A stretch of DNA of 64,000 nt from Agrobacterium cavarae (GCF_004310285.1 NZ_SISF01000027.1:1-64000); one strand, 5' to 3'; counted from the first letter of the stretch, positions 17,555 to 27,046 are shown. Numbers and translations: made by a program. The notes: generated by a model not told the origin, from the letters alone.

Positions 17555-19591
17555 TCAGAGATCCTTTGCAATACGCAGACCGTCGTAGATTGCGGCATGG
17601 GTGTTACGCGCCGCTACCGCATCGCCAATCCTGAAAAGCTGAAACGTGCCGGTCTCGTTTCGCGTCACAGATTGGGCTTCACCTGCAATAAGCTGATCGT
17701 GGGAGACTTCACCGCCGTTGATCGATTGCGGCTTGAGCTCGAAGTAGAGTTCATCCAGCGGCCGTGTTCCGTGGTTGACCACCACTTGGTCGAAGGGCTT
17801 GCGCTTGTCGACACCACCATAATCGCTGCCGATGTGGGCCAGCAACTGGTTTCCGCTTCGCTCTACTGCCGTCAACGTATAGGTCACCGTGAACGTGGTT
17901 TCGAGCTTCTGCAATGCTCTGATGTAGGGAACGAGATTCATGCCCATGACCTCAGGCGCAAAGGCGCGGTCGCGTGTCATGATCTCGACCTTCGCTCCGG
18001 ACTTCGCGGCAATCTCGGCAGCCTGAAGAGCTGCGTGGTCGCCGGCATCGTCGTAGATCAGGACGTTTGTGCCGGGTTTGACGTCGCCCGAGATGATGTC
18101 CCATGACGACACCACGAGTTCGTTGCCGGCCGCCAGTACATCGGTATGGGGAAGTCCGCCCGTGGCGATGATCACCACGTCGGGCATTTCAGCCTCTACG
18201 GTCTCCACATCCGCCCAGGTGTTGAAGTGAAACTGAACGCCGAGCTTTTCGCACTGGCTCATCCGCCAGTCGATAATACTAATCATCTCCCGGCGGCGCT
18301 CGCTTTGAACCGTCAAACGGATTTGCCCACCGGCATTGTTGGCGGCCTCGAAGACGATAACCGAATGGCCGCGTTCGGCAGACACCCGGGCCGCCTCAAG
18401 CCCCGCGGGTCCCGCCCCAACGATGACCACTTTTCTACGTCGTATGGCTTTTGGGATGGTGTGAGGGATGTCGACCTCTCGTCCCGTCGCCGCGTTGTGG
18501 ATGCAGAAGGCCATGCCGCCCTGATAGATGCGATCGAGACAGTAGTTCGCCCCGACGCAAGGTCTTATGTCGTCCTCCCGCTTTTCCATGATCTTACGGA
18601 CTATGTGGGGGTCTGTCATATGGGCGCGCGTCATGCCAACCATATCGACCTTGCCGGAAGCGATGGCGTGCCGAGCCGTTGCAACATCGGGAATTTTTGC
18701 GGCGTGGAACGTCGGGAAATTAGTTGCCGACCGGATCTGACCGGCGAAATCGAGATGCGGCGAATTGGCCATCCCCTGAATCGGAATGACATCCGTCAGT
18801 CCCGGGTCTGTATCGATATGGCCGCGGATGACATTGAGGTAGTCGATCAGGCCGCTATCCTTGAGGCGTCGCGATATTTCAAGACCTTCCTCCGAGCCCG
18901 TGCCATTCGCTACCCGCTCATCTGCCGTGTACCGAATGCCGAGAATGAATTCGTTGCCAACGCGCTTTCTGATCGCGCCAAGCACGTCGAGACAGAACCG
19001 CATGCGGTTGTCGAGCGAGCCGCCATAGGGACCATCCAGCTCATTCGTGCGAGGCGAGGTGAACTGCTCGAGGAGGTGGCCGTATGCCTCCAGTTCCACG
19101 CCATCCATGCCGCCTGCCTGCATGCGCTCTGCGGCGTCGGCAAAGTCCTTGATGATCCGCTCGATATCCCAGTCTTCTATCTTCTTGGGAAAAGCGCGGT
19201 GCGCGACCTCGCGATGATGAGATGGGGCGACGACCGGAAGCCAGTCGCCCTTGTCCCATCGGGTGCGACGGCCAAGATGGGTGAGTTGAACCATGATCGC
19301 CGAACCATGCTCATGCACGGCGTCGGTCATTTCGCGGATCCAGGGAACAATCTCGTCCTTATAGGCGAGCAGGTTGTTGAAAACCGGAGGGCTGTCTTTC
19401 GATACGGCTGCTGATCCGGCCGTCATCGTCAGTGCAACTCCGCCTTTCGCCCGCTCGACCGTGTATGCGCGATATCGCTCCTTTGGCATCCCGTCTTCCG
19501 GATAGGCCGGTTCGTGCGCTGTGACGATGATGCGGTTTCGGAGCGTCAGGTGCTTGAGTTGAAAAGGCTGGAGGAGGGGATCGTTCGACAT
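17555..19591 (-). CDS. FMN/FAD/Fe-S oxidoreductase, TMADH-like (N-methylproline demethylase-type)
   Basis: 678 residues built like trimethylamine dehydrogenase and 2,4-dienoyl-CoA reductase. An old-yellow-enzyme TIM barrel with FMN (about 1-340) is followed by a cysteine cluster and a C-terminal FAD/NAD-binding half opening with VVIVGAGPAGLEAA. The cluster reads CVGANYC...C, so the position of the second Cys in a CxxCxxC motif is Ala. The pattern, including ATGRE after it, matches my recollection of proteins annotated as N-methylproline (stachydrine) demethylases. GGAG lies 8 bases before the ATG at 19591. The divergent TetR gene probably controls it. Confidence 0.87.
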   Translation of the reverse strand: MSNDPLLQPFQLKHLTLRNRIIVTAHEPAYPEDGMPKERYRAYTVERAKGGVALTMTAGSAAVSKDSPPVFNNLLAYKDEIVPWIREMTDAVHEHGSAIMVQLTHLGRRTRWDKGDWLPVVAPSHHREVAHRAFPKKIEDWDIERIIKDFADAAERMQAGGMDGVELEAYGHLLEQFTSPRTNELDGPYGGSLDNRMRFCLDVLGAIRKRVGNEFILGIRYTADERVANGTGSEEGLEISRRLKDSGLIDYLNVIRGHIDTDPGLTDVIPIQGMANSPHLDFAGQIRSATNFPTFHAAKIPDVATARHAIASGKVDMVGMTRAHMTDPHIVRKIMEKREDDIRPCVGANYCLDRIYQGGMAFCIHNAATGREVDIPHTIPKAIRRRKVVIVGAGPAGLEAARVSAERGHSVIVFEAANNAGGQIRLTVQSERRREMISIIDWRMSQCEKLGVQFHFNTWADVETVEAEMPDVVIIATGGLPHTDVLAAGNELVVSSWDIISGDVKPGTNVLIYDDAGDHAALQAAEIAAKSGAKVEIMTRDRAFAPEVMGMNLVPYIRALQKLETTFTVTYTLTAVERSGNQLLAHIGSDYGGVDKRKPFDQVVVNHGTRPLDELYFELKPQSINGGEVSHDQLIAGEAQSVTRNETGTFQLFRIGDAVAARNTHAAIYDGLRIAKDL

Positions 19592-19633
19592 CGGCTTTCT
19601 CCGCAATAGGGTTGTCGTCGAGCGTAAAAAAAA

Positions 19634-19670
19634 TGTACATGGGTGTCAATATTAAGAACATGACAGTACA
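19634..19670. promoter_or_regulatory. candidate operator between the demethylase-like and TetR genes
   Basis: TGTCA (19644-19648) and TGACA (19661-19665) form an inverted repeat over a 12-base spacer, with GTAC elements on the outer sides (19635-19638 and 19666-19669). It lies in the divergent gap next to a TetR gene. The role as TetR operator is inferred. Confidence 0.45.
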
Positions 19671-19733
19671 CTGGATCGACGCACGTGTGATCAGGCAATT
19701 GTTTGCGATCCACCGGTTTGATAGGAACCGACC

Positions 19734-20372
19734 ATGACAGAGATTTCTCACGACAGCGGTTGGCGCGGATCGCAAGAGGTGTGGCTGCAGGCTGCCTATG
19801 AAGCTTTGCTGGAAACTGGCGTCGAGTCGGTGAAAATCCTGCCGCTTGGAAAAAAGTTGAACTTGTCCCGCACGAGCTTCTACTGGTTCTTCAAGGATCG
19901 GGAAGAGCTTCTGGCGGCGCTTCTCACCCGCTGGCGGGAGAAGAACACCGGCAATTTGGTCAAGCAGTGCGAGGCTTATGCTGAGAGTATCGTCGAGGCG
20001 ATGTTCAATGTCTTTGATTGTTGGATAGACCCCAAACTGTTCGATCCACGCTTTGAATTTGCGGTTCGGAGTTGGGCCCTACAGTCTGAGGACATATCGA
20101 CAGAGATAGAAAATGCCGACCGCGCAAGGCTCTCCGCGCTACAGCAGATGTTCATGCGGTTTGGCCACGCCGAGCTGGACGCGGATGTTCGGGCCCGCAC
20201 GACCTATCTCGTTCAAATCGGCTACGTTTCGATGCGCACAAAAGAGGACATTTCTTTGCGCATGAAACGCATTCCTCACTACGTCGAGGTGTACACCGGT
20301 ATCGCGCCCCAGCAGCGCGATCTCGATCGTTTTTTTTCCCGCCATAGCTTCAGAGCTGCGGATCTTGGCTGA
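19734..20372 (+). CDS. TetR/AcrR family transcriptional regulator
   Basis: 212 residues with an N-terminal TetR helix-turn-helix (about 15-62, with LGKKLNLSRTSFYWFFKDREEL as the recognition region) and a helical effector domain. The C-terminal half carries the YVSMRTKEDISLRMKRIP segment found in a group of TetR proteins next to catabolic genes. It is divergent from the flavin/Fe-S oxidoreductase, and a dyad lies between them, so it is probably a local repressor relieved by an N-methylated or related substrate. That link is inference. Confidence 0.92.
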   Translation: MTEISHDSGWRGSQEVWLQAAYEALLETGVESVKILPLGKKLNLSRTSFYWFFKDREELLAALLTRWREKNTGNLVKQCEAYAESIVEAMFNVFDCWIDPKLFDPRFEFAVRSWALQSEDISTEIENADRARLSALQQMFMRFGHAELDADVRARTTYLVQIGYVSMRTKEDISLRMKRIPHYVEVYTGIAPQQRDLDRFFSRHSFRAADLG

Positions 20373-20389
20373 TTTTTACGAGCGTTCAT

Positions 20390-20410
20390 GGCAACTCGAT
20401 TTGAGTTGCC
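20390..20410 (+). terminator. hairpin after the TetR gene
   Basis: GGCAACTC and GAGTTGCC form a perfect 8-bp stem around a 5-base loop, 18 bases after the TetR stop codon. There is no T tract. It sits between convergent genes. Confidence 0.45.
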
Positions 20411-20510
20411 TGCGAAAATTGCCGACAAATGTTGTGCCTACGGTGTCAGAAGCTAGGTCGACGCTTAAGCAGTTTTATCAGGCAGCGTAAGTCCGCCTAG
20501 GATCGCCCCT

Positions 20511-22412
20511 CTATCCGCGCTTCTTGAAAGCGTCCGGTCCTGCCTCGAAGGTGAGCCTCGATAGGGATGCTTCGGCGGTCAACGGCTTGTCGAACAAATA
20601 GCCCTGACCCAAGTGGCATCCTGCGGAACGCACAATTTCACGATGTTCTTCAGTTTCGATGCCTTCGGCGACGATCGTCAACTTCAGCCGGTGGGCAAGA
20701 TCGCATGTCCCGGCAATGATTGCGGCGGCTTCCTCGGAATGTGATGCGCCGCGCAGGAATGACTGGTCGATCTTTATTTTATCGAAGGGGAAGCGACGTA
20801 AATAGCTGAGAGAAGCGTAGCCGGTGCCAAAGTCATCAAGGGAAATTCGGCAACCCATGAGCCGGAGTTCATGAAGAACGGAGAGCGCGCGTTCGTCATT
20901 CTCGATCAACGTGCTCTCCGTGATCTCGATCTCGAGGCGCTCGGGTGAAACGCCATTTTTTGTCAGAGATGCGCGCGTATGGAGCACAAGGGATGGATTC
21001 GTCAGCTGAGCTGCGGACACGTTGACAGCAATAAAGGTGTTGGTCGGAAGAAGGGCTGCCTGCTGGCAAGCGGCTTCGATAACCCAAGATCCGATAGGGC
21101 CGATCTGGCCGCTCTCTTCAGCGATCGGAATGAACTCCACAGGGGAGATGAGACCGAGTTCAGGATGTTGCCAGCGTAACAATGCCTCGAAGCCTCGTGT
21201 CGTGTCGGTGGCAAGATCGACGATCGGCTGAAAAAGCAGAAATAGCTGTCCTGTTTCCGTAGCAGTCGCGAGATCGTTTTGCAGACATTGCCAACGTGTC
21301 AGGTGTTGGTTCATTTCCGGGTGAAAGATCATGAACTGGTTGCGTCCAGCCTTCTTTGCTTCGTAAAGTGCGATATCCGCGTGTCTGAACAGGGTTGAGC
21401 CGCGATCGGAATTGACGTCGCTCGAGCTGACACCGAGGCTGACGCTTGAGGTCACGAGCCTGCCATCGATGTCGAAAGGCGCACGGACTTCCTGCAAAAT
21501 CCGCTTGCTGCATTCGACGGCCTCATTTGCTGCGTTCGAGCCAGTGTATAGAATGCCGAATTCGTCACCGCCAATGCGTGCAATGACGCTGGCGCCGATG
21601 CACGATGTGCTCAGTCGCTTAGACAATTCGACAAGCAATCGATCGCCAGAGGCGTGCCCCAGCGTGTCGTTGATCATCTTGAAGTGATCGACGTCGAGGA
21701 TGATCAGTGACTGCTCAACATTCTGTTTACCCGAAATCGAAGCGTGGAAGCCAATCCGGTTTGCGATACCCGTCAAAGAATCAATTCGTACGACGCGGTC
21801 CAACTTGGCATTCTGGCGGAAAACAAAAACCAGCAGAACAGCGCCGAAGGCAACGAATGTCATCGTGACAAAACAGATCGTGGCAAAGATGATGCTGAGC
21901 TGGCTCTGGTTCTGCTGAATCTCGTCGCCGACATTCGCATGCGAAAGCGAGCCAAGTCGCAGCACGGGTCCGATGAAAGGCTGGAGTTTTGATACACCTT
22001 CGCGCATCGCCGTCGGAGAATGTGGTTCTGCGACCAGCGGCGCCAGCGTCGATACAACCTTCTTCAGGTCTTCGAGCATCGCCTTCTGCTTGGGGTCGCT
22101 GCTAGACGAACTGGATGACAGGATCGTCAACCGGTTGTTGATGATGCTGAGCCGAAACACGACATCGCTGATGTCGCCCGATGTCTGACTTTGTTGAAGA
22201 GCAAATTGGAGGCGCAGCAACTCGACCGCGGTTTGGCCTAGATCGAAGGTGCGATTATAGCGGGATGCTTCGACGATATGGCGTTGGTAACTGAAAGCCA
22301 GGAAAGAACTCGCAACAGCGATCAAGGCAAGTGCCGCCGTGACAAGTGTCAACGTTATCTTGGTACGCCGGTAGCGGACTGGAAGGTCAATTGCGTCCCC
22401 GATCGCTCTCAC
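20511..22412 (-). CDS. membrane GGDEF-EAL cyclic-di-GMP protein
   Basis: 633 residues: two transmembrane helices (near 20-42 and 175-200) enclosing a periplasmic helical sensor of about 130 residues, then GGDEF (motif IGGDEF, 281-285) and EAL (EALLRW, from 409). Both active-site motifs are intact, so it could make or degrade c-di-GMP depending on input; the EAL half also keeps the DDFGTGYASLSYL loop. The chosen start is the GTG at 22412, which overlaps the TGA of the upstream gene by 4 bases; an in-frame GTG at 22439 is also possible. Overlap with a periplasmic partner suggests a signal-sensing pair. Confidence 0.92.
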   Translation of the reverse strand: MRAIGDAIDLPVRYRRTKITLTLVTAALALIAVASSFLAFSYQRHIVEASRYNRTFDLGQTAVELLRLQFALQQSQTSGDISDVVFRLSIINNRLTILSSSSSSSDPKQKAMLEDLKKVVSTLAPLVAEPHSPTAMREGVSKLQPFIGPVLRLGSLSHANVGDEIQQNQSQLSIIFATICFVTMTFVAFGAVLLVFVFRQNAKLDRVVRIDSLTGIANRIGFHASISGKQNVEQSLIILDVDHFKMINDTLGHASGDRLLVELSKRLSTSCIGASVIARIGGDEFGILYTGSNAANEAVECSKRILQEVRAPFDIDGRLVTSSVSLGVSSSDVNSDRGSTLFRHADIALYEAKKAGRNQFMIFHPEMNQHLTRWQCLQNDLATATETGQLFLLFQPIVDLATDTTRGFEALLRWQHPELGLISPVEFIPIAEESGQIGPIGSWVIEAACQQAALLPTNTFIAVNVSAAQLTNPSLVLHTRASLTKNGVSPERLEIEITESTLIENDERALSVLHELRLMGCRISLDDFGTGYASLSYLRRFPFDKIKIDQSFLRGASHSEEAAAIIAGTCDLAHRLKLTIVAEGIETEEHREIVRSAGCHLGQGYLFDKPLTAEASLSRLTFEAGPDAFKKRG

Positions 22413-22903
22413 TGGACGTTGATTTCCGCAATTTGCCACACAGCACGACTGTAATAGGTCTGATGCTGCAATTCGGGGCGGCTATCGAATGGGAAAACCA
22501 GAAACACCGGCCCCTTGTCACTGACCGGCATGATCGTGCCGTTTTGGCGGGTCGCTAGGAGCGCACCGGCCTCTTGCAGCTCGGATATATCCGCTTCCAC
22601 TTCGTAGTCATTCAAAGCGATGATCTGTAACTTCGTGCCGCTGAACTGCGTAGAGGAAAGGAAATCTTTCAGCGACACGCCACTGAATTCGGTCACGCCA
22701 GAATGCCAGGGCGTGGTCGTCGAAAAGGTGGTCTGGGGCATCTTGTCCATTGCAGAGAGATCAAGAGCGATAGAAGTTTGCTGTCCAGAAGACAGTCCCT
22801 GAACCTTCAAAATTGGTTCGGAAGAATATGCAGGATTACTGCCTACAACACCAGCAAGCGCCAGCCCGGTCAAGAAACTAACAAATACTCGGCGAGTTGG
22901 CAT
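22409..22903 (-). CDS. periplasmic molybdopterin-domain-like (SUOX-fold) protein without cysteine
   Basis: 164 residues with an N-terminal signal peptide (RRVFVSFLTGLALAGVVGS, ending near residue 27). The mature part resembles the fold of sulfite-oxidase/YedY-type molybdopterin domains (FSGVSLKDFLS, ALNDYEVEADISEL, GPVFLVFPFD). It contains no cysteine at all, so the usual Cys ligand to molybdenum is absent and redox catalysis is unlikely. It overlaps the GGDEF-EAL gene by 4 bases, which suggests it senses a ligand for that protein. The family call is from pattern memory only. The upstream 23-kb gap is AT-rich and holds no supportable gene. Confidence 0.7.
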   Translation of the reverse strand: MPTRRVFVSFLTGLALAGVVGSNPAYSSEPILKVQGLSSGQQTSIALDLSAMDKMPQTTFSTTTPWHSGVTEFSGVSLKDFLSSTQFSGTKLQIIALNDYEVEADISELQEAGALLATRQNGTIMPVSDKGPVFLVFPFDSRPELQHQTYYSRAVWQIAEINVQ

Positions 22904-23199
22904 GGATCATCCCCAATTTGATTTTCAAGCCATACCTCAAGCATCGTTGTGTTCAATCTTATTTCATTATGATATTATGTTATGTGTAATAATTATTTAA
23001 CGGCGCGTTGGCAAACGTTCGACTTTTAACGATTGTTATCGAAGTCCTTACATTTGAAACTCGAAATACTTCGTGCTGAAACACAATCATGCCTCATTAA
23101 GTCACAGCTGCAGGCAGTTGAACCGAATGATCGATTAGCCGAAGCTCAGATTTTATCTCATGGCGAGCTTAAGTTCTTCGTCTCGGCTTTGAGGCGATT

Positions 23200-23970
23200 T
23201 CAACATGCAGGTGGAACAATAGGTTCCGCCTTGACCAGATAAAAACGGCAGCAACCACCGCGTTGGCGGAAGGTTTCTCTGACCGCCTTTCCGTGCCGAT
23301 CATACTGCGTCAAGTTGAAGTAATGAAGCTCGCGATTTGCAAGTGGCGAAGCAGGCGTTTTTAGGATGCTCATCGCTGCAGCTTCGATTGCGTCGAACCG
23401 CAGGCCGGCATCCAGAAAGCGTTGAGCAATCGCGTCGCCGAACAGTCTCCAAAGAGCAGCGCGTGAAAGCTTTGTTTTTGCATGAACCCGATCGATGACG
23501 AGGTGGAAATGCTTCTCGATCCCGATCCTAAAGAGGTCTTCGTCTAGTCGGCCATACAGGATACCGGCCTCGTCGAAACCCATATGGGCGCGCCGCGATG
23601 GATAAATCTTACCCGTCGTGCACTTGCTTCTTGCTGTCGAAGGAAAGCGCCACTGAAGCCGGAGCGAGTTCAGGAACAAGACCAAAACCGAAAAACAGCG
23701 GAACAGTTGTAGCGGCAAAGATGTAAGCGTAGTCGTTCATCAAAAACGCGCCGGCGGTTTTGATATCCGTCCTTGCATATAACGCGACTGCTCGAAGGCG
23801 AGGAATTCGTCCATAGCCGTGTCATCTGAGAAGAACGTCTGAACATTGATCCACTCGGTGCCAACTGGTTCCAGCTCCGCACGCATGTCTGGCAGATAAG
23901 CGGCCTGCGTCTCAAATGCTTACAGGACGAGCGCTTTGCGCGGCAGAGATGTGTTTTTGGCTATAGACAT
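23200..23970 (-). pseudogene. decayed FhuF-like siderophore-iron reductase
   Basis: Pieces of one protein can be joined across three lesions. The frame opens at ATG 23970 and meets a TAA at 23920-23922 after 16 codons. The same frame then continues (AFETQAAYLPDMRAELEPVG) until about 23770. There it must shift to read DIKTAGAFLMNDYAYIFAAT. It shifts again at a GGG run near 23609 to reach KIYPSRRAHMGFDEAG and the C-terminal RGGCCRFYLV. The LMNDYA region and C-terminal CC pair fit FhuF-type [2Fe-2S] reductases that strip iron from siderophores. It lies just downstream of fhuB. Loss of this gene need not block uptake. Confidence 0.75.
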
Positions 23971-24109
23971 CGTTTGAACCTGACGATGGACAGAGCTAGC
24001 GAAGATTTCGAGGCAAAGACGTGAACAAAGGTCGATCCGAGATTGAGGCGAGGCGTCTTGTCACGGTCATGACCCAAACGGCCTTTCTCTGAAGTAAAGC
24101 GTCCTGTGC

Positions 24110-26110
24110 TCATGCAACGGTCTCTTTTCTCCCCAGCAGCCAGAGGAGATAGGGTCCTCCAATCAGCGCGGCGAAGAGGCCGACTGGTACTTGGTACGGG
24201 TAGATGACGATCCGTGCCAGCCAGTCGGCACATACGAGGATGCCAGCTCCGAGCATGATCGTTGCGACCAGTTGGTGTTGAGGTGTGCGGAATCCGAGGA
24301 GCCTAGCAAGGTGCGGTGCTATCAGTCCCGTCAGGCTCAAAGGGCCGACAAGCAGTGAGGCGACTGCAGTCATCAATGCAGCGAAGACGGCCAATATAAA
24401 CCGCGGGCGGACGACACCGACGCCGAGACCTCGCGACAATCCGACGCCAAGTGGCAGGATGGTTAGCCAACGCGTCATAAAAAACAGCGGCGCCGTGAGT
24501 ACGACCAGTGAAAGAATGGATGACCACGCTTCGAAAGAACCGGCGCCGCTGGTTGATCCTGCCATCCAGTTGAGCAAGACGTAGCTGCGCATATCTCCTT
24601 GCGCCAACATAATGGTGACGATCGCCATGCAAAAGGCGCTGACCGCGATGCCTGCGAGCAGCAGTCTTTCTGACGAAAAGCCCGACTTGCCTGCAATCGC
24701 CATCATCAACAAAAAGGCGAGGAGTGAGCCGGAGGCGGTGCTGACAAGCATAATGAAGCCCGATGGCATACCGGTCAAAAGCAGGGCGAGCGTCAATCCA
24801 GCTCCGCCCCCGCTTGAAACCCCAAGGACCTCCGGGCTTGCGATCGGGTTTCCGGTCACCCGCTGAATGACGAAGCCAGCTGCGCCAAGCATGGCGCCTG
24901 CACCACCCGCGGCAAGAATGCGTGGCAGGCGAAACGGTAGAAGCTCGAAAAGCAGTGAACCTGTCGCCACACTCCATCCATCCAAAGTCGGACTGACGGT
25001 AAGCGCGAGAGCGAGGACGAGTATTACACCTGCCGCCATAATACATAGCGTGGTGGCGGGTCTCCGAAGATGTCTAGCGACAGCACTTCCTGCCTGGGTC
25101 GCGTTGGAGACACCGTGAACCCGTGGCAGAAGAACCAGCAGTAATGGTCCTCCAAGTAGAGCAATAGCGGCACCCGTCGGCGCGAGATCGGAAAAGCCCG
25201 CTCCCAGGATTTGCGTCAGGCAGTCGCCGATAAAGAGGATGGCGGCTCCCGTCAAAGGGGCTGCCATCATGAACTGACCCGTGGTACGCGCACCGCAGAT
25301 CCTGGCGGTAGCCGGGGCTGCAAGTCCCAAAAAGCCGATAACTCCGACTGCGGCCGTGACGGAGGCGGAGAGCCAGACGCTGAGTACGAGGATGGCGAGC
25401 CGGACCCATAACAAGACGAGACCGAGGCTCCGAGCGCTCGCGTCGTCCAATGCAAGGACGGCCAGCGGTTTCGTCAGAAGCGCGGCCAGGAGGATTCCCA
25501 CCAGAAGCCGAGGTGCCAGCGAAAGAGCAACGCTCCAATCCTGCTGATTGAGCGCGCCTGCGCCCCATATATTGATCGACAAGGCGTATTCACCACGTGC
25601 CAGGATCAGCGTCACGCTGAGCGAGGCGGTGATAAGGCCGACAATCATTCCTGAAACGGCAACCGTGACCGGATCGAGCCCGCGCCTCCAACTTAGGGCC
25701 AACACAATTGTTACCGCCAAGAGGCCGCCCGAAAAGGCGGTCAATTCACGCGACACACCTGCCACCACCGGTGAAAAACTTAAAGCCAAAGTCAGTGCAA
25801 GTTGAGCGCCGGACGCGATACCGAGCGTAGAAGCATCCGCGATCGGGTTGCGTAACACGCGTTGAAGAAGAGCACCGGCAAGGCCGAGCGCCGCACCTGC
25901 TATGACAGCGACTGCCGCGCGGGGGAGGAGGCTGTTCCACAACAGGACCTCATCCAGCGACCGCGCGATTGGCGCGTCGCCCGGGACATGAGGGCGAAGT
26001 GACAGTAGCGCGCCGAATGAGAGGATGCAAGCCAAGCCTAGGGCGAGAGCAGGAAGGATGGAACGTCTTGCGGGCCTTATCGTCAAGGAATCTTCAGCGG
26101 CTTCGGACAC
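24110..26110 (-). CDS. fhuB: ferric hydroxamate ABC permease, fused double FecCD type
   Basis: 666-residue integral membrane protein made of two tandem FecCD/BtuC-like permease halves, as in E. coli FhuB. Each half has about ten transmembrane helices; the halves start near residues 20 and 350. Repeat-equivalent motifs are visible as NPIADASTLGIASGA and NPIASPEVLGVSSGG. The start is GTG at 26110, with AAGGA 7 bases upstream; this overlaps the end of fhuD by 17 bases. It should form the translocation pore with the FhuC ATPase encoded divergently at 30493. Confidence 0.93.
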   Translation of the reverse strand: MSEAAEDSLTIRPARRSILPALALGLACILSFGALLSLRPHVPGDAPIARSLDEVLLWNSLLPRAAVAVIAGAALGLAGALLQRVLRNPIADASTLGIASGAQLALTLALSFSPVVAGVSRELTAFSGGLLAVTIVLALSWRRGLDPVTVAVSGMIVGLITASLSVTLILARGEYALSINIWGAGALNQQDWSVALSLAPRLLVGILLAALLTKPLAVLALDDASARSLGLVLLWVRLAILVLSVWLSASVTAAVGVIGFLGLAAPATARICGARTTGQFMMAAPLTGAAILFIGDCLTQILGAGFSDLAPTGAAIALLGGPLLLVLLPRVHGVSNATQAGSAVARHLRRPATTLCIMAAGVILVLALALTVSPTLDGWSVATGSLLFELLPFRLPRILAAGGAGAMLGAAGFVIQRVTGNPIASPEVLGVSSGGGAGLTLALLLTGMPSGFIMLVSTASGSLLAFLLMMAIAGKSGFSSERLLLAGIAVSAFCMAIVTIMLAQGDMRSYVLLNWMAGSTSGAGSFEAWSSILSLVVLTAPLFFMTRWLTILPLGVGLSRGLGVGVVRPRFILAVFAALMTAVASLLVGPLSLTGLIAPHLARLLGFRTPQHQLVATIMLGAGILVCADWLARIVIYPYQVPVGLFAALIGGPYLLWLLGRKETVA

Positions 26111-26987
26111 CTGAAATTCCTTCAGCAAGAAGTTCGGCGAAGCGACTCGCTGCCGGTAGCGCTCCATAAGGATTGATTGACTTCAGCGTCAGCACGCGGT
26201 TCTCACGAACGGCGGGAAGGGCGTTCCAAAATGCGCTCCCGGTCAGTCCCTCAAATGCGTCTTGGGGATGAGGCGGTATGAGGACGATAGCCGCGTCGGG
26301 CATGGACGCGAGCGTCTCAATGCCCATAGGCGCAGTGGCAGAATAGCTTGTAGCGCCATGCCATGCGCTCATCAGTCCTAATCTTTTCAACACCTCCCCG
26401 AACATGCTGTCTGACCCGAAGACCCGATAATGTCGCGCGTCGCCGAGATTGATAGGAAGGACAGGCCTTCCATAATCTTTGGTGATCATACGTTTCAGAT
26501 TATCGAGCCGTGTTGCGACCGCGTCGACCATTATGCGGGCCTGAGGAAGCTCCAAGCGCTCACCGATGGCGATCGTTGCTTGTTCGGCGAGAGTATAAGG
26601 GTTTTCGCTGGCCACGTAGATCGAATGGCTTTCGACAGGCGCGATACGGCTCATGAGCGGATCGGCCCAGGCGTAGAAATTCGAGTTAAAGATGAGGTCC
26701 GGACGCGCAAATCGGAGCGCTTCGAAATTAGGTGTGCCGCGTAGGCCTATATCGGCGATACCGTCCGAGAGGTCCGGCTTGACCACGACATCTTTGAACT
26801 GGCGGAGTTCCGCCGCCGCGACAACATTCGCGCCTACAGTCAGGAGCGTTTCAAGAAGGGCCCAATCGAGTGTAGCAACCCGAGGCGCCACTGGTGTCGC
26901 TTGTACGCCGCTCGCCGCCGCAAGTGCCGCCGCGCCCGAAAGCAGAGTTCTTCGGGTCATATGCACGTTCAATGTGGCTCCTGTCAC
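26094..26987 (-). CDS. fhuD: ferric hydroxamate periplasmic binding protein
   Basis: Up to 297 residues, a class III (helical-backbone) binding protein that delivers ferric hydroxamate siderophores to FhuB. A twin-arginine-like signal (MTRRTLLSGAAALAAASG) opens at the ATG at 26960. The frame also has GTG 26987 and TTG 26972, and GGAG lies 5 bases before the TTG, so the exact start is open. The mature domain shows DLSDGIADIGLRGTPNFEAL and RPDLIFNSNFY, typical of FhuD/FepB-like ferric-binding lobes. It is followed directly by the overlapping fhuB. Confidence 0.9.
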   Translation of the reverse strand: MTGATLNVHMTRRTLLSGAAALAAASGVQATPVAPRVATLDWALLETLLTVGANVVAAAELRQFKDVVVKPDLSDGIADIGLRGTPNFEALRFARPDLIFNSNFYAWADPLMSRIAPVESHSIYVASENPYTLAEQATIAIGERLELPQARIMVDAVATRLDNLKRMITKDYGRPVLPINLGDARHYRVFGSDSMFGEVLKRLGLMSAWHGATSYSATAPMGIETLASMPDAAIVLIPPHPQDAFEGLTGSAFWNALPAVRENRVLTLKSINPYGALPAASRFAELLAEGISGVRSR

Positions 26988-26988
26988 A

Positions 26989-27019
26989 AAGGCCCTCGAC
27001 TTACAAAGCCGAGAGCCTT
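26989..27019 (-). terminator. hairpin between fhuA and fhuD
   Basis: AAGGCTCTCG and CGAGGGCCTT (minus-strand reading) form a 10-bp stem with one U-G wobble around an 11-base loop, followed by TTTG. It could act as a partial terminator that lowers fhuDB expression relative to the receptor. Confidence 0.45.
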
Positions 27020-27046
27020 CTTCGAAACATGTGTTAGTTTGTCAAC

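Noticed and set aside
18146..19414. 422-codon plus-strand frame opposite the TMADH-like enzyme
   Set aside because: It is a shadow of a well-supported flavoprotein with intact motifs on the minus strand.
23200..23718. Standalone 172-codon gene downstream of fhuB
   Set aside because: Its N-terminus is out-of-frame sequence; the FhuF-like similarity continues upstream in other frames, so it is the 3' part of a pseudogene.
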